This document shows, piece after piece, positions 8,745 through 16,340 of a DNA stretch of 64,000 nt. The DNA comes from Roseovarius albus (GTDB taxonomy: Bacteria > Pseudomonadota > Alphaproteobacteria > Rhodobacterales > Rhodobacteraceae). Below the pieces are notes generated by a model, which was not told the origin of the DNA, ran no database searches, and saw only the letters and a program-made list of their open reading frames with translations. Location: positions 62,001 to 126,000 of the forward strand of contig NZ_FWFX01000006.1 of the NCBI RefSeq assembly GCF_900172335.1, written 5' to 3'. Numbering within the stretch: the first letter of the stretch is position 1; each line of letters starts with the position of its first letter. The translations under genes and the position numbers were made by a program.

Positions 8745-9230
8745 ATGTTTGAAAGAGATTGGGTCTGCACAGACCTTCAAACCGTTCCCAAAGAATGGAT
8801 CGACTATAACGATCACATGAACATGGCCTATTATGTTATGGTGTTTGATACGGGGCTCGATGAAATACTGGATCGTAAGCTTGGCGCTGGGCAGAGTTAT
8901 ACTGAGGCAAGCGGACAGGGACCTTTCGTGGTCCAAAACCATGTGCATTATATCGGGGAGCTGGTCGAAGGCGATCAGTTTTACTGCCAATATCTATTGC
9001 TGGCGGGGGACGCCAAGCGTGTTCACATCGCGGGAGAAATGCACAAGCAAAGCGATGGAGGGCTGGTTTGCGTGATGGAGCAGGTGTTGATCAATGTTGA
9101 TCACGCCACTCGCCGATCAACGCCATATCCACAGGACATTCAAGAGCGCATTAAGGAATTGGTTGCCGCGCACGCTGAGATTCCACGTCCAACTCAGCTT
9201 GGGTGCTCTATCGGATTGCACCGGCAATAG
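8745..9230 (+). CDS. Hotdog-fold acyl-CoA thioesterase
   Basis: A 161-residue single-hotdog thioesterase of the 4-hydroxybenzoyl-CoA thioesterase / YbgC-type superfamily. The YNDHMNMAYYVMVFD segment at residues ~22–36 carries the Asp-His-Met-Asn pattern of the active-site helix start. It follows the deacetylase with a 2-nt gap and is the last gene of the operon. In the carnitine pathway a BKACE (CdhC) is likewise paired with a thioesterase (CdhB), so this enzyme is inferred to hydrolyse the acyl-CoA made by the BKACE. No L-carnitine dehydrogenase is present in the window, so the substrate differs or the pathway is split. Confidence 0.85.
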   Translation: MFERDWVCTDLQTVPKEWIDYNDHMNMAYYVMVFDTGLDEILDRKLGAGQSYTEASGQGPFVVQNHVHYIGELVEGDQFYCQYLLLAGDAKRVHIAGEMHKQSDGGLVCVMEQVLINVDHATRRSTPYPQDIQERIKELVAAHAEIPRPTQLGCSIGLHRQ

Positions 9231-9643
9231 GAGGCTGATTCGCCGAATCAGCGTCTAAAGTAGGGGCGAAGAAAGAATCAGTTGCCCGTTAATGGGTGTG
9301 AAAGGGAGGAAAGCGCGAAGAAATAGCAATGTGCGATTAGGTCACGAGCCTATTCGCATGTATAGGGGCCGAATTTCGTTTGTTTTTGGGCTTTACTGGA
9401 TTGCACTTTTTACAGGGGCATGCCTAATTTGATGCCTCAACAATATGTCTGAACGATTAAATTCTGTTGAAAATTTTCCATATGAAACATTTTCAAATAA
9501 AAAGTTGCAATCGTTAACTGTGCTCAATAAGGTCCAGAACCACTGCAGATAAGTGACGAAATCTGCCAAAAAATAAATTGCTCATTTTGCAGCGTGTCAG
9601 ACAATGAACAGAGCTGCGAAGTCAACACTGGAGGAGATCCAAT
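9231..9643. other. Gene-free upstream region of the TRAP transporter
   Basis: About 410 bp without a credible ORF. It is markedly AT-rich near 9430–9550 and must carry the promoter for the TRAP genes. It holds the inverted repeat at 9467–9496 listed separately. No other clear structure was seen. Confidence 0.6.
9467..9496. promoter_or_regulatory. Inverted repeat TTGAAAAT-N14-ATTTTCAA, candidate operator
   Basis: Perfect 8-bp arms (TTGAAAAT at 9467–9474, ATTTTCAA at 9489–9496) lie about 150 bp ahead of the dctP start. The TGAAA/TTTCA half-sites resemble operators described for some RpiR-family regulators, and an RpiR gene lies at the end of this cluster. The assignment is inference. Confidence 0.4.
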
Positions 9644-10648
9644 ATGAAAGTTAAAACTCTGGCAAAGGGCCTGATGGCCAGCGCCGTAGCCTTGACCATG
9701 GCGATGCCAGCAATGGCGGAAGACATGACACTGCGTTTTGCAGGCGTGTTCCCAATCGATCACCAAGGCACAAAAATGATGGAGCAGGTTGCAGCAGACG
9801 TTGCGGCAGCTGACGTTGGTCTGAAGATCGATGTGTTCCCTGCCAACCAGCTGGGGTCGGGTGAAGCGCTGTTCGAAGACGTTGCCCGTGGCAACATCGA
9901 TCTGGCGGCGGCGTTCATCTATGCGGACACAGATGCGCGTCTGGAATTCCTGTCGATGCCATTCCTTGTTGGTGGCTGGGACGATATGGACAACATCATG
10001 CGCAACCTGGATTCTGAATATAACAAAATCCTGCAGGAAATCACCTCTGACTATGGCGTCCGTATTTTGGCGCAAAACCCGGAAGGTTTTGTTGGTATCG
10101 TTGCGACCCAAGAACCAACCAACTGGAACAACTTTGACGACAAAGGCATGAACATTCGTGTTTGGTCTTCGAATGTTGTGAAGTCGATGGTTGAATCACT
10201 GGGTTTCCAGGCCACCACAATGGCATGGGGCGACATCTTCCCTGCGATCCAGTCGGGCATCGTTGATGGCGCGATCTGCTGCACCAAGACAGCGACATAC
10301 TCGATCTTTGCTCAATCCGATGTTGGCACGCACTTCATCGAGTACAACTCGATTTCAGAGCTGACAACATTCTATGCGTCCGAGCGTACTATGGATAAAC
10401 TGAGCGAAGAACAGGCTGCGGTACTGCAAGCGGCAATGACCAAAGCGTCGGACGACTTCTTTGCCTACAATCGTGAGAACGACGAAGTCTACCGTCAGAA
10501 GCTGCTGGACAAAGGTTACACCATCCTGAGCCTGAATGACGAAGAGCAGGCCGCGATGGCTGCCCATATTCAGGAAAACATCTGGCCACTGATGGCAGAT
10601 AGTGTTGGTCAAGATGTGATTGACCGTCTGCTTGCAGCCAAGAACTAA
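9644..10648 (+). CDS. TRAP transporter solute-binding protein (DctP type)
   Basis: A 334-residue periplasmic substrate-binding subunit of a tripartite ATP-independent transporter. A Sec signal peptide (MKVKTLAKGLMASAV, cleavage after MAMPAMA) is followed by the DctP fold; an Arg in NIRVWSSNVVKSMVESLG near residue 172 fits the conserved ligand-carboxylate-binding Arg. GGAGG lies just before the ATG. It is followed by a terminator hairpin and then the two membrane subunits, so excess binding protein relative to membrane subunits is expected. The ligand is unknown; neighbouring genes suggest an organic acid or N-acyl amino compound. Confidence 0.93.
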   Translation: MKVKTLAKGLMASAVALTMAMPAMAEDMTLRFAGVFPIDHQGTKMMEQVAADVAAADVGLKIDVFPANQLGSGEALFEDVARGNIDLAAAFIYADTDARLEFLSMPFLVGGWDDMDNIMRNLDSEYNKILQEITSDYGVRILAQNPEGFVGIVATQEPTNWNNFDDKGMNIRVWSSNVVKSMVESLGFQATTMAWGDIFPAIQSGIVDGAICCTKTATYSIFAQSDVGTHFIEYNSISELTTFYASERTMDKLSEEQAAVLQAAMTKASDDFFAYNRENDEVYRQKLLDKGYTILSLNDEEQAAMAAHIQENIWPLMADSVGQDVIDRLLAAKN

Positions 10649-10665
10649 GACTTAGAAAGTCATAT

Positions 10666-10694
10666 AAAGGCCGGCAAAATTGCCGGCCTTTTTT
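10666..10694 (+). terminator. Intrinsic terminator after dctP
   Basis: AAAGGCCGGCA, short AAT loop, TGCCGGCC then a run of Ts. Located between dctP and dctQ, it probably attenuates transcription so that the binding protein is made in excess over DctQM. Confidence 0.85.
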
Positions 10695-10726
10695 CCAATT
10701 AATAAGACCAATAAACAGGGGGGGAC

Positions 10727-11341
10727 ATGTCAAAATTAGAAGGCGAAAACCCGACATTCTTCGGCTACACAGTTTCTGATGGCCGGACGAAAATAACAGA
10801 CGAGTTACCGAGCATCATCGGTATGCCCTTGAAATTTGTAGCATTTGTCATGAGGCTGATCGTGACATTTTCAGGATTTCTGATGGCGTTCACGTTTGGA
10901 GCCGTCGTTGTGATCAGATATGGCTTTGGCGGCGATCTATTTGCTTATGAAGAATGGCTGCTGGCCATCAGCATCGTGGGCTTTTTTGCCGGTGCTGTTC
11001 TGGCGTCCTCACGCAATTTGCATATCAACGCAGATATCCTTGGCATCGTAATCAAAGACCCCAAGTTGGTCTGGTGGCGCGGGTTCATTGTTCTCACGAT
11101 TGAATTGTTGGTGATCCTGTTTCTGGTTTATGCCTGCTACGTCTCGCTGGCTGATGACTTCGCTTTCCCCCGCTTGCGTGCGACCCCTGTGTTGCGCATT
11201 CCGTTCGTCTCGTGGCGGATTGCGATCATGGTTGCCTTTAGCTTTATGGCGATGTTCACCGCGGCCTATCTTTACGTGCACATCCGCAAAGGTCTCGGCC
11301 TGCCCCTAAAATCCGACATGGCCAAGGAGGCTGACAAATGA
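10727..11341 (+). CDS. TRAP transporter small membrane subunit (DctQ type)
   Basis: A 204-residue integral membrane protein with about four hydrophobic segments (around residues 40–65, 75–95, 115–140 and 165–185), the usual DctQ topology. A GGGGGG-type ribosome-binding site precedes the ATG at 10727. It overlaps the large subunit gene by 4 nt (ATGA), showing translational coupling. It bridges the periplasmic binding protein and the DctM channel in sodium-driven solute uptake. Confidence 0.88.
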   Translation: MSKLEGENPTFFGYTVSDGRTKITDELPSIIGMPLKFVAFVMRLIVTFSGFLMAFTFGAVVVIRYGFGGDLFAYEEWLLAISIVGFFAGAVLASSRNLHINADILGIVIKDPKLVWWRGFIVLTIELLVILFLVYACYVSLADDFAFPRLRATPVLRIPFVSWRIAIMVAFSFMAMFTAAYLYVHIRKGLGLPLKSDMAKEADK

Positions 11342-12630
11342 TCATCACCGGAAGTCTGCTTATTGTATGTGTGATGTTGCTGCTCGGGGTCAGCGTCTAT
11401 GTGGCGTTTGGGTCGGTCTTGATCTTCATTGCACTTGTTGGCGACCAGTCGATCTCGGGCTACCTGCCGACTGGGGCCACGGGGATCCGTTCGCTGGTTC
11501 TTCTCGCGATCCCACTGTTCATGATTGCCGGTGGCATCATGGAGAAAGGCAAGATCGCAGCACCGCTTGTCGCCTTGGCTGAGATGTTTATCGGCCATGT
11601 CAAGGGTGGCCTGAGCGCAGCAGGCGTTTTGGCCTGTGGTGTCTTCGGCTCCATTTCCGGAAGCGCCAACGCGACCCTGACCTGCATCGGTGGCATCATG
11701 ATGCCTCACTTGAAAAAGGCGAACTACCCTAAGGGGCAATCGGCCGCATTGATTGTATCAGCTAGTCCTCTCGGCCTTCTGATCCCTCCGAGTTCATCGC
11801 ACATCCTTTATGGCTGGGTTGCACAGCAACACGTGTTGAAGTGTTTCTTGTCGACAGTCATTCCCGCGATGATCCTGATCACATTGTTGATCGTCACCAA
11901 CCAGTTCATGTTGCGCAAATATGACAACATCGAACTCACAGAGCGGCCGAACCCGTTCATGCCCTCGCTGTTGGGGCAGGGGCGTTTGGCCGGACCAGCC
12001 TTGATGATGCCCGTTATCATCTTGGGTGGTATCTATGGTGGTATCATGACGCCTACCGAGGCCGCAGGTATTGCTGTGGTTTATGCGATCCCGGTAGCGA
12101 TCTACTTCTACCGCGGCCTGACCTGGAGGTCACTAGCACAGACGATCCAGAACTCTGGTGTCACTATCGGTGTGGTCATGGTCATGATCTTCATGGTTCT
12201 GATCGTGTCGGACAACCTGATTGCCCAAGGTGCTCCGGCTTTGGCCAAACAGATGGTTTATTCCGTATCGGAAAATCCGATTGTGATCTTGCTGATGATC
12301 AACGTTGTGATGATCCTGATCGGCATGTTGATGGATGACATCTCTGGCCTGTTGCTGGCGACGCCGATCCTTCTGCCAATTGCGCAGAGCGTTGGGATGG
12401 ACCCGATCCATTTCGCGGCGGTTATCGGCGTGAACCTTGGCATGGCCAACATCACGCCACCGACAGCGCCTTTGCTGTATCTCGGAGCGCAGATCTGCGA
12501 TACGCCGGTCTCCAAGATGTTGTGGCCAACGCTGGTCTTCATCATTTTTGCGTGGTTGCCCACGCTGATGTTGACAACGTTCGTGCCAGAACTGGCGCTG
12601 TGGCTGCCTGACCTGCTGCTGAGCAAGTAA
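11338..12630 (+). CDS. TRAP transporter large membrane subunit (DctM type)
   Basis: A 430-residue permease with about 12 hydrophobic segments, the normal DctM length. Family motifs visible are GSISGSANAT near residue 105 (ion-site region), the MMPHLKKANYPKGQSAALIVSASPLGLLIPPSS loop, and MLMDDISGLLLATPILLPIAQSVGMDP near residue 335. It forms the sodium-coupled translocation pathway in the inner membrane together with DctQ. A strong hairpin follows its stop. Confidence 0.93.
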   Translation: MIITGSLLIVCVMLLLGVSVYVAFGSVLIFIALVGDQSISGYLPTGATGIRSLVLLAIPLFMIAGGIMEKGKIAAPLVALAEMFIGHVKGGLSAAGVLACGVFGSISGSANATLTCIGGIMMPHLKKANYPKGQSAALIVSASPLGLLIPPSSSHILYGWVAQQHVLKCFLSTVIPAMILITLLIVTNQFMLRKYDNIELTERPNPFMPSLLGQGRLAGPALMMPVIILGGIYGGIMTPTEAAGIAVVYAIPVAIYFYRGLTWRSLAQTIQNSGVTIGVVMVMIFMVLIVSDNLIAQGAPALAKQMVYSVSENPIVILLMINVVMILIGMLMDDISGLLLATPILLPIAQSVGMDPIHFAAVIGVNLGMANITPPTAPLLYLGAQICDTPVSKMLWPTLVFIIFAWLPTLMLTTFVPELALWLPDLLLSK

Positions 12631-12641
12631 GACTTAAACAC

Positions 12642-12671
12642 TGTTGGCAGGGTAATGGTGCCCTGCCAACA
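12642..12671 (+). terminator. Hairpin after dctM, probable terminator
   Basis: TGTTGGCAGGG and CCCTGCCAACA form a perfect 11-bp stem around TAATGGTG, starting 12 nt after the dctM stop. The following sequence is AT-rich but lacks a long T run. Confidence 0.6.
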
Positions 12672-12673
12672 TT

Positions 12674-12723
12674 AATATAGCATTTGTAAAATTGTTTGAT
12701 AATAATTTTACAAATGCTATATT
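12674..12723. promoter_or_regulatory. Perfect 20-bp AT-rich inverted repeat before the RpiR gene
   Basis: Arms at 12674–12693 and 12704–12723 are exact reverse complements (core GCATTTGTAAAATT / AATTTTACAAATGC) with a 10-nt spacer. It begins 3 nt after the dctM hairpin and ends 48 nt before the chosen RpiR start. Position favours an autoregulatory operator overlapping the rpiR promoter; a structured leader or a second terminator are alternatives. Confidence 0.6.
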
Positions 12724-12771
12724 TCGAACTGAATAACCAATGTCGTGAATGACGGTCTTCCCGAAGAAAAT

Positions 12772-13674
12772 ATGAGCTCAACAGTCGACCACACACCTTA
12801 TTCTCATGTCTCGCTGAAACTGAAGGAATTGCACCCTCAGTTGCCGCGGGTCTTGAAGGTTGCGGCCTCCTACATGCTTGAACATCCTGGGGATGTCGCG
12901 ACGTTGTCGATGCGCAAGGTTGCAGACAACGCGGGCATTTCCTTGCCGAACTTTTCCCGACTGGCCAAGATGCTGGGCTATGCGTCATACGGCGAACTGC
13001 GAGATGTCTATCGCGAGCAGGTACAACACGGTGACATGCGTGAATACCATCTGCGCGCTGAAACACTTCAAAAGAGTGGTAGGCAAAAAGATGCAGATGC
13101 GAAATGGGAAGATTTTCGAGCAGCGACTCATAACAATATTACTGCGATTTTTGATGGTATTTCACCGGATTACTTTGCCGAAGCGGCACAGGTGTTGAAC
13201 GCAGCGGATCGCGTTTATCTCGTAGGGATGCAGGCGTCATCATGCCTGTCAGCCTATGCCTACTATCTTGGAATCATGGTCAGCGGAAAGTTCCGACTTG
13301 TACGCGGTGATGGAGGGATACTGGCGGATCCAGTGGCCGAGATTTCCGAAAAAGACGCAATGATTGTCGTCAGCCAACGCCCCTGTGCGCGGTCCTCGGT
13401 TGATCTGGCCATTCTAGCGCGGGAACGGGGAGCAAAGGTGATTGCGATCACGGACAGCCCTGCGGCACCCATCGCGATCAATTCTGATTTCTCCTTGCTC
13501 AGCCCGAATGACAGCCCTTTGTTTTTTGAAAGCTATGTGGGTGCGACTATCCTGATTGAGGCCCTGATCGGCTTCTTTGTGACCCGGCAGACCAAGAATA
13601 TTGCTGACCGCGTTTCCCAAATCGAAGATACCCGCAAGCGGTTGAACGAATACTGGGATCAATCGAAAGACTAA
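12772..13674 (+). CDS. MurR/RpiR-family transcriptional regulator
   Basis: A 300-residue regulator with an N-terminal RpiR helix-turn-helix domain (residues ~10–85; SMRKVADNAGISLPNFSRLAKMLGYASYGELR) and a C-terminal SIS sugar-isomerase-like ligand domain (residues ~125–265; VYLVGMQASSCLSAYAYYLG, DAMIVVSQRPCARSSVDLA). I chose ATG 12772, preceded by GAAGAA; an in-frame GTG at 12745 lacks a ribosome-binding site. It lies between a TRAP transporter and an amidase and probably controls both. SIS ligands are usually phosphosugars, but RpiR proteins beside TRAP systems in marine bacteria often serve non-sugar pathways, so the effector is open. Confidence 0.9.
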   Translation: MSSTVDHTPYSHVSLKLKELHPQLPRVLKVAASYMLEHPGDVATLSMRKVADNAGISLPNFSRLAKMLGYASYGELRDVYREQVQHGDMREYHLRAETLQKSGRQKDADAKWEDFRAATHNNITAIFDGISPDYFAEAAQVLNAADRVYLVGMQASSCLSAYAYYLGIMVSGKFRLVRGDGGILADPVAEISEKDAMIVVSQRPCARSSVDLAILARERGAKVIAITDSPAAPIAINSDFSLLSPNDSPLFFESYVGATILIEALIGFFVTRQTKNIADRVSQIEDTRKRLNEYWDQSKD

Positions 13675-13676
13675 CC

Positions 13677-14528
13677 ATGCCCAATACCGACCAGCTGCGC
13701 CTTTTGGCGTGCCAAATTGAGATTCCCACCATGACAACAGCCGCAGAGCGCGATGCGCATCTGCTAACGTCTGCTGCGAAGGTGCGTCAGGCCATTGCCG
13801 AGCAGGGCGATGTAGATCTGGTCGTTTTGCCAGAGCTGTCCAGCATTGATTACTCGCGTGAAACGTTCTCACGCCTCGATGAAATTGGCGAAGAATTGGA
13901 TGGGCCTTCATTTCAGGCGTGGTCAGCGCTGGCGCGTGAATTGGCCATAACTGTGGTTTACGGATTTCCGCGGTCCGGTGAGGGGTGCCACCACATTGCA
14001 ATGGGCGTCGTCGGACCGGATGGTACGTTGATTGGCCACTATGACAAGCTACATCTGGCACAATATGGTGCGTCGATGGAGAAAGAATATTACACGCGCG
14101 GCGACCATCTGTGTGTGTTTAAGGTCAATGGTTTCAAGGTTGCACCTATCATCTGCTACGACATTCGCATTCCTGAACTTAGTCGCACCTTGGTGCTGAA
14201 TCATGACGTTGATCTGATCTTGCACTGCGGGGCCTATTACCGCGACGATAGCTTTGCCACTTGGCATCACTTTGCCATGGCGCGTGCGATCGAAAATCAG
14301 GTGTTCTTTTCGTCCCTGAACCGGGCCGGGGTGAACTATGGAAACTCCTTGTTCTGTTACCCATGGATGGATGGAAATATAAAGCCCGAGACCTTTCCTG
14401 ATCGTGATGAGGTGTTCAAGCGGTTTACCCTTGATCGTGCCACACTTTTGAAAGCACGACGTGACTATACCTTTTTGAAAGATAGGTTGCCGGATTATGG
14501 GGGCAACCTACGCAATTTGGCTAAGTGA
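13677..14528 (+). CDS. Carbon-nitrogen hydrolase (nitrilase-superfamily amidase)
   Basis: A 283-residue nitrilase-fold hydrolase with an intact Glu-Lys-Cys triad: E53 (VVLPELSS), K124 (HYDKLHL) and C160 (IICYDIRIPE). The Cys context CYDIRIPE is that of aliphatic amidases, N-carbamoyl-amino acid hydrolases and omega-amidases rather than true nitrilases. It starts 2 nt after the rpiR stop, so it is co-transcribed with the regulator. It probably hydrolyses an amide or carbamoyl group of the compound imported by the TRAP system; specificity is not readable from sequence. Confidence 0.87.
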   Translation: MPNTDQLRLLACQIEIPTMTTAAERDAHLLTSAAKVRQAIAEQGDVDLVVLPELSSIDYSRETFSRLDEIGEELDGPSFQAWSALARELAITVVYGFPRSGEGCHHIAMGVVGPDGTLIGHYDKLHLAQYGASMEKEYYTRGDHLCVFKVNGFKVAPIICYDIRIPELSRTLVLNHDVDLILHCGAYYRDDSFATWHHFAMARAIENQVFFSSLNRAGVNYGNSLFCYPWMDGNIKPETFPDRDEVFKRFTLDRATLLKARRDYTFLKDRLPDYGGNLRNLAK

Positions 14529-14964
14529 TCCTGGCGGTCAGCGGAATTTATGGTCTTAAGACCACCTTTACCGTAAACCGTGCTTGGTTGATGAACCGCA
14601 AGTCAATGGCTGTCGTGCGTAAATCCAAAGACGGTGTCGCGAATATATCTGGAAACCGTATCTGGCGGCAAGTCAGCCTGCTATGCTGCTTAGCCGACCT
14701 GTCTATAAAGCCGCTGATATGCCTAGCTCAGGCCGGCAAAGCCGAATGAATCTTCGGGGCTGGCAGATTGATACCTTTATCGCCCTTTCAATAAAGCAAA
14801 AGACCTTTTCCACGTTCGAAATCGCCATCAATTGTCTCAGCAAAAGCAATCACAATGTAACGTGTGTTGTATGGGGAATTTGATGTGGGATGACTTTGAG
14901 TCGCGTAGAAGGTTCTAAAAAAAAATAAAATCAACGGTTTACGCTTGGGTTGAAAAAATTCTTA
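14529..14964. other. Gene-free interval with one imperfect hairpin
   Basis: No convincing ORF in about 435 bp. An imperfect hairpin (GCCGGC...CCGAA-TGAATC-TTCGG...GCTGGC) lies near 14732–14768. The last 90 bases before the tRNA are A-rich. Nothing else was seen. Confidence 0.5.
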
Positions 14965-15054
14965 TGGCGGAGGAGGTGGGATTCGAACCCACGGTAGACT
15001 TTCACCTACGTCGGTTTTCAAGACCGGTGCATTCGACCACTCTGCCACTCCTCC
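14965..15054 (-). tRNA. tRNA-Ser (anticodon UGA)
   Basis: On the minus strand the sequence opens GGAGGAGTGGCAGAGTGG and closes with CTCCTCCGCCA, giving a 7-bp acceptor stem with encoded CCA. The T-loop GGTTCGAATCC is present, the anticodon loop CTTGAAA contains TGA (plus-strand 15018–15020), and a long variable arm as in class II tRNAs is present. It reads UCA and probably other UCN codons. Confidence 0.97.
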
Positions 15055-15365
15055 GACTTAGAGGCTTCATAGGGAAAGAGTATTTCTGCTGCAAGAGTAA
15101 ATTTGAACAATCATATGGTATGCGGATAAGAATGAAGTGGGCGCTTGCGGATTGACGTTTCTTTTGGTCCAGCTACCATTTAAAAATGGGAATTTTTTAG
15201 AGTAGCGACGACGTTCTGAAATTAGGGGATTTCTGCCGAAATGATGACAGCAGACTTTTCTTGCATGCGATGACAGGGTAAAGTGCGGTTATGCAGAGAC
15301 TGCATTGATAAAACATGGCTGGAAAAACCAGTCAGACATGCAAGGCGACGGGCAAGGATACAAGA
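15055..15365. other. Gene-free interval between tRNA-Ser and the SPOR lipoprotein gene
   Basis: About 310 bp containing the divergent promoters of the tRNA (minus) and the lipoprotein gene (plus). No ORF or clear repeat was identified. Confidence 0.5.
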
Positions 15366-16340
15366 ATGAGCATTCGTTCAATTGGTAGATTACGGGCATG
15401 GCAGGGGGTGGCCATGTTCAGCATGATCGCGCTTGCCGGGTGTGAAGAAGGGCAGGGGTTTCTGAAGCCTGACAACACAGAGGGTACCGAGGCGTCGCAA
15501 ACGGTTCCCAAGACTCCCAAAGGCGAAGCCCGTGACGTCGAAGCACCAGAGGTGTTTCAAGTGACGACCAAGGGATTGTGGGACGGGCGCCCATCATTGG
15601 GTGGAATTTGGGTGGCACATCCCGATGTTGGTCAGCCGGAGCGGGTGATTATACGCAATACTTCGAATTCTAAATCTGTTGTCGGGGCGCTGTTTCGTCG
15701 GGAGCGCAACAATCCTGGCCCTGCTATACAGGTATCATCCGATGCGGCGGATGAACTCGGTATGTTGGCTGGTGCACCAGCAGAGTTATCGGTAACAGCA
15801 TTGCGGAAAGAAACACCTCCGCCGCCGGTTGAGGAGCCGGAAGCTGCGCCGGAGCCTGCTGCCGAACCGTTAGAAGTTGCAGCGGTCGCGGAACCTGCAA
15901 AAGAGTCGCCAAAAGAAACAAAAGAAAAAACGCCGGCCAAGAAAAAAAGCGAAAAGAAAACAAAGAAACCCGCACCCATTGAGTCAAACTCACTTGATAC
16001 TGTCGCCGGTGCCGCAGCGGCAATCGACGCGGCTGAAATAGCTAAGGCCGCTTCGGAGAGCTCTGGTACAGAAGGCGTATCCACCCAGACCACGAATACC
16101 TCTTCGCTCAAGAATCCCTATATTCAGGTTGCGATCTTCAGCCAGAAAGAGAATGCTGAAAAGACGGCTGCAGATCTGCGCAAGAAAGACCTTCAGTCGT
16201 CTGTGCGTGAGCAGAAGAGCCAAGGTAAGTCGCTGTGGCGCGTTGTCGTGGGCCCAGCCTCGACCGAAGTGGAACGCAGCGCGATGTTGAAAAAGATCAA
16301 GGGGAACGGATTCAATGATGCTTATCCCGTCCGCAACTAA
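15366..16340 (+). CDS. SPOR-domain lipoprotein (RlpA-like)
   Basis: A 324-residue predicted lipoprotein. The N-terminus (from ATG 15366, preceded by AAGGAT) has a hydrophobic segment ending in the lipobox LAGC with Cys at about residue 26. Residues ~70–160 (LWDGRPSLGGIWVAHPDVGQPERVIIRN) resemble the RlpA double-psi barrel. A long Pro/Ala/Lys/Glu-rich linker follows (~165–235), and a SPOR domain ends the protein (~247–324; NPYIQVAIFSQKENAEKTAADLRK). SPOR domains bind denuded peptidoglycan at division sites. The 3' end overlaps the downstream carboxypeptidase gene by 26 nt, tying both to cell-wall remodelling. Confidence 0.85.
   Translation: MSIRSIGRLRAWQGVAMFSMIALAGCEEGQGFLKPDNTEGTEASQTVPKTPKGEARDVEAPEVFQVTTKGLWDGRPSLGGIWVAHPDVGQPERVIIRNTSNSKSVVGALFRRERNNPGPAIQVSSDAADELGMLAGAPAELSVTALRKETPPPPVEEPEAAPEPAAEPLEVAAVAEPAKESPKETKEKTPAKKKSEKKTKKPAPIESNSLDTVAGAAAAIDAAEIAKAASESSGTEGVSTQTTNTSSLKNPYIQVAIFSQKENAEKTAADLRKKDLQSSVREQKSQGKSLWRVVVGPASTEVERSAMLKKIKGNGFNDAYPVRN

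Noticed and set aside
5428..9230. Carnitine degradation operon
   Set aside because: BKACE plus thioesterase fits, but no carnitine dehydrogenase is present and the deacetylase/aminotransferase do not belong to that pathway.
14732..14768. Intrinsic terminator after the nitrilase-family gene
   Set aside because: The stem is imperfect, lies 200 bp after the stop and has no T tract.
14964..15155. 63-residue ORF
   Set aside because: Overlaps the tRNA-Ser gene and its flank; a by-product of the tRNA sequence.
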